Source: Paenibacillus oryzisoli
Lineage (GTDB): Bacteria > Bacillota > Bacilli > Paenibacillales > NBRC-103111
Reading direction: 5' to 3'
Assembly (NCBI RefSeq): GCF_001653565.1
Contig: NZ_LYPB01000039.1
Location: forward strand, 1-56,195
DNA: 56,195 nt
Shown: in pieces, positions 49,704 to 56,195 of the stretch
How positions within the stretch are numbered: the stretch's first letter is position 1
Layout of the letters: each line of letters opens with the position of its first letter
Notes under the pieces: model-generated
Seen by the model: only the letters and a program-made list of their open reading frames with translations
Databases searched by the model: none
What the model was told of the DNA's origin: nothing
Position numbers and translations under genes: made by a program

Positions 49704-50107
49704 CATAAGCAGCGTATATGCGATCAAAAATTGTTAACTACAGTAAACTCCAAGATATTTACAAATATCGAAAACCCGATATCTATGTGTTTTCTCGGTG
49801 TTTTGTATAAATAATCTATAAACGCCTATTTAGTATTGTGGGGGAAATTGGTAGGGTTGATGGATTTGCCGCAAGGTTAAAGGAAAGTACTTTTGTACAA
49901 ATTTAATATATATGGCTATGCATGAAACATGCATATTGGGGTTTAGTGGAAGGAGTTCACACTATGAGAAAGTTAGCGAAGTATGGTTGAAAAGAGACAT
50001 AGCGGAAGATTTAGAATAAATGGGGTAATAACTCGGAAAAATGTTCCAATTTAGGGTGAAAGGTGCTAATCTCAATGTATTAATATAAAAAGGGGATTAT
50101 CACTAGG
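49704..50107. other. Gene-poor AT-rich stretch with a small hairpin and a micro-ORF
   Basis: No long frame. TATGCATG / CATGCATA (49917-49935) forms an 8-bp hairpin. After it, AGGAG at 49951-49955 precedes an 8-codon frame (MRKLAKYG, 49964-49990). This could be a leader for the next gene or chance. Confidence 0.35.
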
Positions 50108-50905
50108 ATGGGAACAATGGATTTTATTAATCAGGGTTGGATTGGATCTTTCATAGGAGCGCTTAGTATCATTTTTTCCATAGTATTCTATAAATTTACG
50201 CGTGTTAAAAATCAACTCTCTTATAAAACAAGTTTTATTAGACTTATCGGAAAAAGGAAGTCTTTATCTGATGACGTAGATATTTTGTATAAAGGGATTA
50301 GCATACCCAGGCTTACAAAAAGTCATTTAGTTTTTTGGAATTCTGGTACTACTACAGTTAATGGGATTGACATCATTAAAGATGATAGGATTAGACTTGA
50401 ATTCTCTGAAGGTACACAAATTCTTAGAGCGAATATCATTAAAGAGAATCGCAGAATCAATAAATTATCTGTTCAAATTGATGTAGATTGTTCAAATATA
50501 GTTAATCTTAATTTCGATTATTTAGACCCTAATGATGGCGCTGTAATAGAACTACTTCATACGGATCAAAAGAAATATCCTCTTATTAAAGGAACCATTA
50601 AAGGAATTCCAAAAGGTATTATTGATCGTGGAAGAATAGATGATCTTAACGAGAAAATAACATCATTTCGTGTTAGTGGATTCAATCTAACATTGAATAA
50701 CTCTTCTAGGTTAGGTGTAATAATCTTCTTTGGTTCTGTTTCAATTTTAGCCCCAGTGCTTAGCAACGAAATGGCAGCACCATTAAAGTGGTTTTTTATT
50801 ATTCTTGGATTATTTTATTTTTTTATTATTTGTGCCTATATATGGATTGATAGAAAGAGTTCTTATCCTAAAATATTGAGGATATCCGATTTGGATCTTG
50901 AGTAG
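50108..50905 (+). CDS. Putative membrane-anchored protein of unknown function
   Basis: A 265-residue protein that I do not recognise. One N-terminal membrane helix (IGSFIGALSIIFSIVFYKF), a beta-rich middle of about 150 residues (LVFWNSGTTTVNGIDI, LNFDYLDPNDGAVIELLH, IKGTIKGIPKGI), and two C-terminal helices (LGVIIFFGSVSILAPVL, WFFIILGLFYFFIICAYIWI). Several blocks look like conserved motifs of a widespread uncharacterised family rather than random sequence. ATG 50108 lies behind AAAAGGGG at a rather long spacing; an ATG at 50117 is an alternative. AT-rich codon use matches the gene at 48798 and differs from the sugar genes. Confidence 0.7.
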   Translation: MGTMDFINQGWIGSFIGALSIIFSIVFYKFTRVKNQLSYKTSFIRLIGKRKSLSDDVDILYKGISIPRLTKSHLVFWNSGTTTVNGIDIIKDDRIRLEFSEGTQILRANIIKENRRINKLSVQIDVDCSNIVNLNFDYLDPNDGAVIELLHTDQKKYPLIKGTIKGIPKGIIDRGRIDDLNEKITSFRVSGFNLTLNNSSRLGVIIFFGSVSILAPVLSNEMAAPLKWFFIILGLFYFFIICAYIWIDRKSSYPKILRISDLDLE

Positions 50906-50981
50906 AAGTGAGGGTTGGGTGCAACAAAATTTGATAAAGAAAATTTATAGGGATGAAAAAGATAATAATCAAATGTTGATT

Positions 50982-52098
50982 GAAAGTAATGGACATAAGA
51001 TGAAAAAGCTATATAAGACGCACTTAAGATTATAACCGAATAAGCAGCCGATCAATGGTTTGCTGAGGGTGCTTATTGAGTCGGTTCATAAAGGCAGTGA
51101 CATGGAGCCGGATGTGATAAAATTTGCTGAAAAACACGTTGTTGATGACATCACTTTTCAGCCATTTCCAAACACCTTCCATTAAATTGAGTTCAGGACT
51201 GTATGGTGGAAGAAAAACAAGCTGCAATCGTGGATGTTCATGTAGAAAGACTTGTAAGTCTGCTGCATGATGGATACCACTGTTGTCTAGAATCATAACA
51301 ATCTTTCCATCAGGATAAGCATCCAACAGTTGGAGGTGGAAACGAATTCAAGAAGCTAGACCCGCTTTTTCTTCTTCGCGATGGTGGACCCGTCCTGTCT
51401 CATAGTTAATGGCACCGAACAACTTGGCCCCTTCATGTCGGCCATAGGTTTTGAACTTACGCTGCTGCCCTTTAGGAAACCAGCTATACTGCAAAGCTTA
51501 ATATGCCCGAATCATAGATTTATCTTCAAACAGCAGATGATCGATTGTGCCGTCCTCCAACTTGCTCTTCAATTCCGGAAATGTTGTGTCTTTAAAGGCA
51601 ACTTTGGCTTCTGGAACCGCTTTTGCTAACGTATAGGTAACCTTGGTGAAACTGAAGCCGAGTCGCTTTAACATTTTACTAACACCGCGCACACTGTATT
51701 CGACGCTAAACTCTTGTTTAATCCAAGCTACGATGAGCGGCAGGGTCCAGGTATACCGTGCTTCAAAACCGACATCTGCAGGCAGCTCATGAATCAGTAA
51801 ATGGGTCAATTGTTCATGTTGTTCGTTATTCAGACGGCATGGTTTTCCAGGCGAATGTTCTAGAAAAAGGCCATCGATCTCCTTTTCTTGATAGTTCCGC
51901 CAATAGATGCTAATGGTTTGGCGCACGAGTCCAAGAAGACGGCTAATTTCAGTAAAACTATGTCCTTCCAAGTGGAGACGAACAGCTAAATAGCGCTCAT
52001 AAAGTCGCTTGTCATGCGTTTCCTTTATCACTTGATTGAGTTTCTGAATCTACTGTTTATTCATTTTTCAACGCCACCTTTGGGTTAGTCCTACTTTC
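50982..52098 (-). mobile_element. Decayed IS630-family insertion sequence
   Basis: The transposase pseudogene at 51030-52064 lies between candidate ends GAAAGTAATGGACATAA (left, from 50982) and, on the minus strand, GAAAGTAGGACTAA (right, from 52098). The size of about 1.1 kb is usual for IS630 elements. The ends match only partly and a TA duplication is not clear, so the borders are tentative. Confidence 0.6.
51030..52064 (-). pseudogene. IS630-family transposase with three in-frame stops
   Basis: Read through, the frame from ATG 52064 to TAA at 51030 encodes about 344 residues, the normal length for the family, without a frameshift. An N-terminal helix-turn-helix (FTEISRLLGLVRQTISIYWR) is followed by DDE residues in LLFEDKSMIRAY, IVMILDNSGIHHA and YSPELNLMEGVWKWLK. 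Stops interrupt it at codon 5 (TAG), after SMIRAY (TAA, where the family usually has Gln) and in the middle of the catalytic domain (TGA). Each could come from one C-to-T change (CAG, CAA, CGA). A GTG at 52031 could restart after the first stop, but the later stops remove the catalytic domain, so the element is dead. Confidence 0.9.
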
Positions 52099-52200
52099 TA
52101 TTTACCCATCTGATGGCATAGTGAAGATATTAAGTCCGTTTTATCTAGAATGTAAAATATGATCTGAATCAAACCAGTAAAGACCGGAGGGAATAGCAAA

Positions 52201-53367
52201 ATGAACCCAAACAAGCGACTTGATGAACGATTAACGCCACTTCTGAGCAGTTTTCTGGAAAAGGGACCGGCAGGTTGTGCCTGTACCGTTGTACAACGTG
52301 GAGAAGTCATCTATAACGAAACACTAGGTTATGCGGATTTGGAGCGGAAGAAGGAGATCACGCCAGATACGATCTACCGGATCTATTCCATGACGAAGGT
52401 CATTACTTGTGCAGCGGCACTAATGTTGTATGAGAAAGGACTGTATCTGCTTAACGATCCATTGGAAGAATACTTGCCTGCATTCAAAAATCTACAGACA
52501 TTCCGTGATAACGAGAATGGTACGAAGTCATTATCGTCTGTGAGCAATCCGATTCTAATTAAGGATCTCTTCACGATGACCTCTGGGCTTACCTATCCTG
52601 GGGATGGGACGGAAACCGAAAGAGGAACCCGTTCCCTGCTGGAGAGGGTTAAAAGAGAGGAGCTAGACATGCAGACGTTAGCAGGCGGATTGGCGTCCAT
52701 TCCGCTGGAATTCGATCCCGGCACGCGCTGGAAGTATGGTTTCAGTCACGATGTTCTGACTGCATTGATTGAAGTGTTAACAGGTCAAACCATTGGAGAG
52801 TTTCTCCAGAAGGAGATTTTCGATCCGTTAGGGATGCTCGATACCTCATTCCGGATAACGGAAGACAAGCGGGATCGTCTATGCACCATCTATGATCGTC
52901 CAGAAGGTGGTGCGATTACACCAAATACAAAGACGGACGCCAGCTATCAACCTGGAAGCCGCTATGAAAGCGGTGGCGGCGGATTGCTTTCGACCATTGG
53001 GGATTACAGCCGGTTTGCCCAGCTGCTCGCGAGAGGCGGGGAATATGAAGGGGTGCGGCTTCTTAGTTCGAAGACGATTCAATTGATGGCGACTAATCAT
53101 TTAAATCCGCAGCAACTGAAGGATTTCAATTGGCAGCAGATGCGTGGATACGGCTATGGTTTAGGCGTTCGCGTCATGCTCGATCGAGCAGAAGGCGGCA
53201 GTAACAGCTCCATCGGTGAATTCGGTTGGGCTGGTCTAGCCGGGTCGTACATGCTGGTTGATCCAAAGGAAGAGCTGTCCGTCGTGTATATGCAGCAGTT
53301 ACTGCCTAGCCAGGAGCCCTACATCCATCCCCGACTACGGGCTACTATTTATGGAGCGTTAGCGTAA
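52201..53367 (+). CDS. Serine hydrolase of the beta-lactamase/class C esterase family
   Basis: A 388-residue protein of the PF00144 type. The nucleophile motif is Ser63-Met-Thr-Lys66 in YRIYSMTKVI; the Tyr motif is likely in WKYGFSHDVL; a glycine-rich block GGGGLLSTIGDYSRFAQLLA and GYGYGLGVRV follow. There is no signal peptide, so it is cytosolic, more like esterases or D-aminopeptidases (EstB-like) than an exported beta-lactamase. ATG 52201 has GGAGGG 9 bases upstream. A good terminator follows. Its substrate is unknown; deacylation of imported glycans or general esterase activity are possibilities. Confidence 0.9.
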   Translation: MNPNKRLDERLTPLLSSFLEKGPAGCACTVVQRGEVIYNETLGYADLERKKEITPDTIYRIYSMTKVITCAAALMLYEKGLYLLNDPLEEYLPAFKNLQTFRDNENGTKSLSSVSNPILIKDLFTMTSGLTYPGDGTETERGTRSLLERVKREELDMQTLAGGLASIPLEFDPGTRWKYGFSHDVLTALIEVLTGQTIGEFLQKEIFDPLGMLDTSFRITEDKRDRLCTIYDRPEGGAITPNTKTDASYQPGSRYESGGGGLLSTIGDYSRFAQLLARGGEYEGVRLLSSKTIQLMATNHLNPQQLKDFNWQQMRGYGYGLGVRVMLDRAEGGSNSSIGEFGWAGLAGSYMLVDPKEELSVVYMQQLLPSQEPYIHPRLRATIYGALA

Positions 53368-53382
53368 GTGCGACTGAATGTA

Positions 53383-53416
53383 AGAAAGACCTAGCCATCA
53401 AGGCTAGGTCTTTCTT
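53383..53416 (+). terminator. Rho-independent terminator after serine hydrolase
   Basis: Perfect arms AAAGACCTAGCC / GGCTAGGTCTTT with 5-base loop, followed by CTTT. Confidence 0.85.
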
Positions 53417-53439
53417 TGAAGAGTATAAGATTTAATGCC

Positions 53440-53646
53440 TCCCGCGGGGCCGTCGCACCCTAGCGCACAAATATTGTGCGCTAGGAGAGCATCCCGACGG
53501 GCCATCGCACCCTAGCGCACAAATATTGTGCGCTAGGAGAGCATCCCGACGGGCCATCGCAGGCTAGCGCACAAATAATGTGCGCAAGGAGAGCGTCCCG
53601 CCGGTCCGTCGCACGCTAGCGCACAAATAATGTGCGCAAGGAGAGC
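53440..53646. repeat. Four tandem copies of a 52-bp hairpin repeat
   Basis: Four contiguous units with an exact 52-base period, each with a CCCG-rich segment (CCCGACGGGCC-like), then GTCGCA or ATCGCA, then a hairpin. In units 1 and 2 the hairpin (53460-53484, 53512-53536) has perfect 11-bp arms, CTAGCGCACAA / TTGTGCGCTAG. In units 3 and 4 (53564-53588, 53616-53640) the arms are reduced to GCGCACA / TGTGCGC with a larger loop. The units join directly without unique spacers, so this is not a CRISPR. Confidence 0.9.
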
Positions 53647-53686
53647 CTATTTGTTCCAGCTAGGATGTCAAATAGAAAAGGGACTC

Positions 53687-53715
53687 TTTACAGTTGCTCC
53701 CAGTTAGCTTAGGAT
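53687..53715 (+). promoter_or_regulatory. Candidate sigma-A promoter for membrane AraC regulator
   Basis: TTTACA and TAGGAT with a 17-base spacer, about 60 bases before the ATG at 53774. Confidence 0.5.
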
Positions 53716-53723
53716 GGAGAAAA

Positions 53724-53737
53724 TGGTAGCGTTTACT
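53724..53737. promoter_or_regulatory. Candidate cre site just downstream of the promoter
   Basis: On the minus strand AGTAAACGCTACCA matches the cre consensus with two mismatches. It would cover about +2 to +15 relative to the candidate promoter, a roadblock position. Confidence 0.45.
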
Positions 53738-53773
53738 TGGGGATGACATCCAGCGGGGGGGGGAATTCTGGGG

Positions 53774-56077
53774 ATGCTAAGAGCGGCAGATGTGCAAAAG
53801 AAGAAGTTTTTCACCAAAGTGTATCTCGTATGCATCTTGATTGTGTTGCTATACGCCAGTATTGCTGTTGGTTTCCTGATCTATAAGAATATGGAGTCCC
53901 TCAACCAGAAGTGGGATGCCAATGCCACAAGATCTGTGGAACAGATGCGGGAACAGATGGACATTCGGTTGCAGGTGGCCTTTAATTTGGTGTACCAATT
54001 GAAGAGAACGGAACACTTTCTGAATTATAGCAACGATACAACGCGCAATTACGCCAACATTACGTTGGTGCTGGAACAGCTAAAGAAAAATAGGGAAGCT
54101 TTCGAGAACTATGGCTACCGAATTGATGTAATGAAACCTGATGACAATTTAGTTATTACAACGTTCGGGACCATTGATAAGGACAAGTACTATAAGGAAA
54201 TGGCGTTGAAGGGAACAGACATTGAGCAGATCGATGGATATATCAAAGATTCGAAGTATTCCAATGTCGTGCTCGTACAACAACGATTGTCCGAAATGGA
54301 GAATTACGGGTACGATACGATCTCTTTTGTGAAAAAAGAGCTTACTGGCAGGAATGATCTCATGTTTGTTATTTCCTTTTTCAACGGCGGCTTTTACCCG
54401 GACTTACTCAAATTAGATACCCAGGTGAACCGTATTGGCATCCTATCTGGTGATCAATTGGTGGATGTCAAAGAAAACGAGGTTAACGGAGGGATTTCTG
54501 ATGAGGTATTGGCTCAGGTGAAGGAGCGAAGAGCTCCTTATGTTGAACAATACGGCGATGATCAGGCGCATCTCGTGAGTTCTTCTGTACTTCCGAATGT
54601 CAAATATCTGTTTATGGTGTCGGGGTATGCTTGGCAGCCGCAGTTGTCAGGCTTGTTGTTTCATTCATTATTGTTGTTCGGGTTGCTGCTTGCAATCGGC
54701 GCTGGAGTAGCTTTTCTAGCTTCACGAAATATTTATCGGCCCATTCATAATGTATTGACCATTTTCAAGGGACTGGAACAGGGCAGGAGAGGTGCTGACG
54801 ATGATGCATTAGAAAGCGCTGATGACATGTCCTTTATTACGGCGACTGCGGTGAATATCTCCCGCATGAATGATAACCTCAAGGAAACCATCCAGAATAA
54901 CCGGTTGTCCCTGCGTGACCATTTTCTACGCAATATGCTTTATGGGATTACCGGCGAAGCGGAGGTCAGGATCAATGCGGATAAATATGGGCTGGAGCAC
55001 GTGCAGCAAGATGTTACCGTAGTTGTGATGGAGTTAGTAGATGCTCAGGAATTAGATGCTGAGTTCCCTGTAGAGACGGTGGTAGAGATCAAAACGGGAA
55101 TATTCCGGATGATTCTGGAGGCGGTTAAGAGAGAATTTCACTATGAACAGGTGGAACTTGAGCATAAGCGGCATGTTCTCATTGTCAAGGAGCAGCAGAT
55201 CGATCGGATGAAACGGATCTTCACCCATATTCTGTCTGGCATTGAAGCGGACACGGAGATTCGGGTCGTGGCTGCCATCGGACGTCCGGTGATTTCCTTA
55301 AGCAACTGCGCCGAGTCCTATCGGGATGCGGTGCGTTTGTTAGAGCGCCGCTTCTCGATAGACAAGAACACGGTCATTACCGTGAATGATGTTGTGTTGC
55401 AAAGTGCAGATATGTATACCTATCCTCTGGAGCTGGAGCGTGAACTCATTACCTTCGTTCTGCAAGGAAAGACAGAGCAGGTTGAAGCTATTTTGACCCG
55501 TATTCTAGATGAACATATGGAGGAAAGGTACGCTGGCGGAGAAAAGTTGGCCCGCTTTGTGTTTGCCATCGATGTAACGGTCCATCGGATTCTGAATCAG
55601 ATGAATAAGAGTTACAGGGAGCTATTTGGGCAAGACTCCCTCTATGATGAGCTGAAGCAGGCCGGGAACCGCAAACGGGTTCGAGATCGAATCTATGAAG
55701 TGTTTACGGTTATCATGGCGGGTATGGCCAGCCGTAGCGAGAAGCAGGATCATACCGTGGCGGAGCAGCTTCTGGCGCATATTCATGCGCATTTCGATGA
55801 GGATATTTCGTTGTCAGATATTGCCGAGAAATTCAACCTCTCGCTAGGCTACATCAGTTTGTTGTTCAAAAAGTTCACAGGGGAGAATTTCAAGGAATAC
55901 TTGAACCAATATCGAGTAACCAAGGCCAAGGAATATCTGAATGCCGAGGAAGTATACAGCATCAACGATGTGGCAGGCAAAGTAGGTTGCAATAACGTCA
56001 ATACCTTTATCCGCATTTTCAAAAAATATGAAGGTGTATCACCTGGGCAGTATGCTAAGCGCAATGAATCAACCTGA
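53774..56077 (+). CDS. Membrane-anchored AraC-family regulator (extracellular sensor, TM, cytoplasmic HTH)
   Basis: A 767-residue one-component regulator. Helix 1 (VYLVCILIVLLYASIAVGFLI, about 16-36) and helix 2 (LLFHSLLLFGLLLAIGAGVAFL, about 296-318) enclose an extracellular sensor of about 260 residues (Cache-like by position and length). A HAMP-like stretch and a cytoplasmic linker lead to the AraC double helix-turn-helix at about 665-760 (LSDIAEKFNLSLGYISLLFKK, INDVAGKVGCNNVNTFIRIFKK). There is no kinase or receiver domain. ATG 53774 follows a G-rich tract with a weak GGGG motif. Such proteins in Paenibacillus usually sit next to an ABC sugar transporter; here the target operon should lie beyond the window end. 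A cre-like site precedes it. Confidence 0.9.
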   Translation: MLRAADVQKKKFFTKVYLVCILIVLLYASIAVGFLIYKNMESLNQKWDANATRSVEQMREQMDIRLQVAFNLVYQLKRTEHFLNYSNDTTRNYANITLVLEQLKKNREAFENYGYRIDVMKPDDNLVITTFGTIDKDKYYKEMALKGTDIEQIDGYIKDSKYSNVVLVQQRLSEMENYGYDTISFVKKELTGRNDLMFVISFFNGGFYPDLLKLDTQVNRIGILSGDQLVDVKENEVNGGISDEVLAQVKERRAPYVEQYGDDQAHLVSSSVLPNVKYLFMVSGYAWQPQLSGLLFHSLLLFGLLLAIGAGVAFLASRNIYRPIHNVLTIFKGLEQGRRGADDDALESADDMSFITATAVNISRMNDNLKETIQNNRLSLRDHFLRNMLYGITGEAEVRINADKYGLEHVQQDVTVVVMELVDAQELDAEFPVETVVEIKTGIFRMILEAVKREFHYEQVELEHKRHVLIVKEQQIDRMKRIFTHILSGIEADTEIRVVAAIGRPVISLSNCAESYRDAVRLLERRFSIDKNTVITVNDVVLQSADMYTYPLELERELITFVLQGKTEQVEAILTRILDEHMEERYAGGEKLARFVFAIDVTVHRILNQMNKSYRELFGQDSLYDELKQAGNRKRVRDRIYEVFTVIMAGMASRSEKQDHTVAEQLLAHIHAHFDEDISLSDIAEKFNLSLGYISLLFKKFTGENFKEYLNQYRVTKAKEYLNAEEVYSINDVAGKVGCNNVNTFIRIFKKYEGVSPGQYAKRNEST

Positions 56078-56085
56078 TCGAGACT

Positions 56086-56113
56086 AAGCCCCGGCACTAG
56101 CCGTGGGCTTTTT
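56086..56113 (+). terminator. Rho-independent terminator after AraC regulator
   Basis: AAGCCC-CGGC / GCCG-GGGCTT hairpin with a 4-base loop and one bulged T, followed by TTTT. Confidence 0.85.
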
Positions 56114-56117
56114 ATAT

Positions 56118-56195
56118 GTGGCGTGCCCAGAGGCACGCATTATCTAGTTGGTGAAAGTCCAACCAAGGGAGGGGCCAGGCCACCTTTGTAGCTAG
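56118..56195 (+). ncRNA. Probable 5' end of a group II (class C) intron
   Basis: GTGGC begins 4 bases after the T run of a terminator. It is followed by hairpin GCGTGCC/GGCACGC and then AGTTGGTGAAAGTCCAACC, which matches the GGTGAGAGTCC-type segment at the start of domain I in bacterial group II introns. Group IIC introns typically insert right after terminator hairpins, as here. The rest of the ribozyme and any reverse transcriptase lie outside the window, and the first bases deviate from canonical GTGYG. Confidence 0.55.

Noticed and set aside
50566..50766. Antisense frame within the 265-residue gene
   Set aside because: Mirror of the real coding frame with no ribosome binding site or domain pattern.
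52201..53367. Antibiotic-resistance beta-lactamase
   Set aside because: It has the SxxK motif but no signal peptide and resembles the esterase/peptidase branch, so a resistance role is not supported.
53440..53646. CRISPR array
   Set aside because: The 52-bp units abut without unique spacers and no cas genes are present.

Overview
The window reads as chromosomal DNA of a Paenibacillus-type Firmicute (Paenibacillaceae). The evidence is the tandem arrangement of YesM/YesN-type two-component systems with ATPase-less CUT1 sugar ABC transporters, large secreted multimodular glycan-active enzymes, strong AGGAGG-like ribosome binding sites, CcpA-like cre sites and a perfect Bacillus-type PerR box. 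Almost all of it is a carbohydrate-utilisation region.

Layout. (A) 1-5968: a 5'-truncated discoidin/Fn3 protein, then a cytosolic FAD-dependent oxidoreductase. (B) 6021-17875: system 1. A leftward kinase/regulator pair (7561-9258, 6021-7583) stands back to back with a rightward permease-permease-binding protein operon (9515-13054), followed by a secreted GH5-like multimodular enzyme. (C) 17938-20000: divergent Gfo/Idh/MocA dehydrogenase and AraC regulator. (D) 20251-34437: system 2, all rightward: kinase, regulator, binding protein, two permeases, FAD oxidoreductase, PL8 polysaccharide lyase with a golvesin-like and a discoidin domain, and a second FAD oxidoreductase that is a close paralogue of the one in A. 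(E) 34549-36741: katG under a perfect PerR box, convergent with D across a 23-bp perfect inverted repeat. (F) 36941-48210: system 3. A leftward kinase/regulator pair stands back to back with a binding protein-permease-permease operon and a GH10 xylanase carrying CBMs, a cohesin-like module and a C-terminal dockerin. (G) about 48.2-52.1 kb: an AT-rich, gene-poor island with two membrane-associated proteins of unknown function, small or broken ORFs and a decayed IS630-type element. (H) 52201-56195: a serine hydrolase, a four-copy 52-bp hairpin repeat array, a membrane-anchored AraC regulator preceded by a promoter/cre arrangement, its terminator, and what looks like the 5' end of a group IIC intron just downstream of that terminator.

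How it fits together (inference): secreted enzymes (GH5-like, PL8, GH10) cut plant or microbial polysaccharides. Oligosaccharides enter through three ABC importers that presumably share an ATPase encoded elsewhere. Each importer is controlled by its own membrane kinase and AraC-type regulator. Inside the cell, FAD- and NAD(P)-dependent oxidoreductases act on the imported sugars. The usual intracellular hydrolases for lyase products (GH88/GH105) and for aldouronates (GH67) are absent from the window. The three FAD oxidoreductases with discoidin-like tails, two of them flanking the lyase and near a PerR-controlled catalase-peroxidase, are the best candidates for something undescribed.
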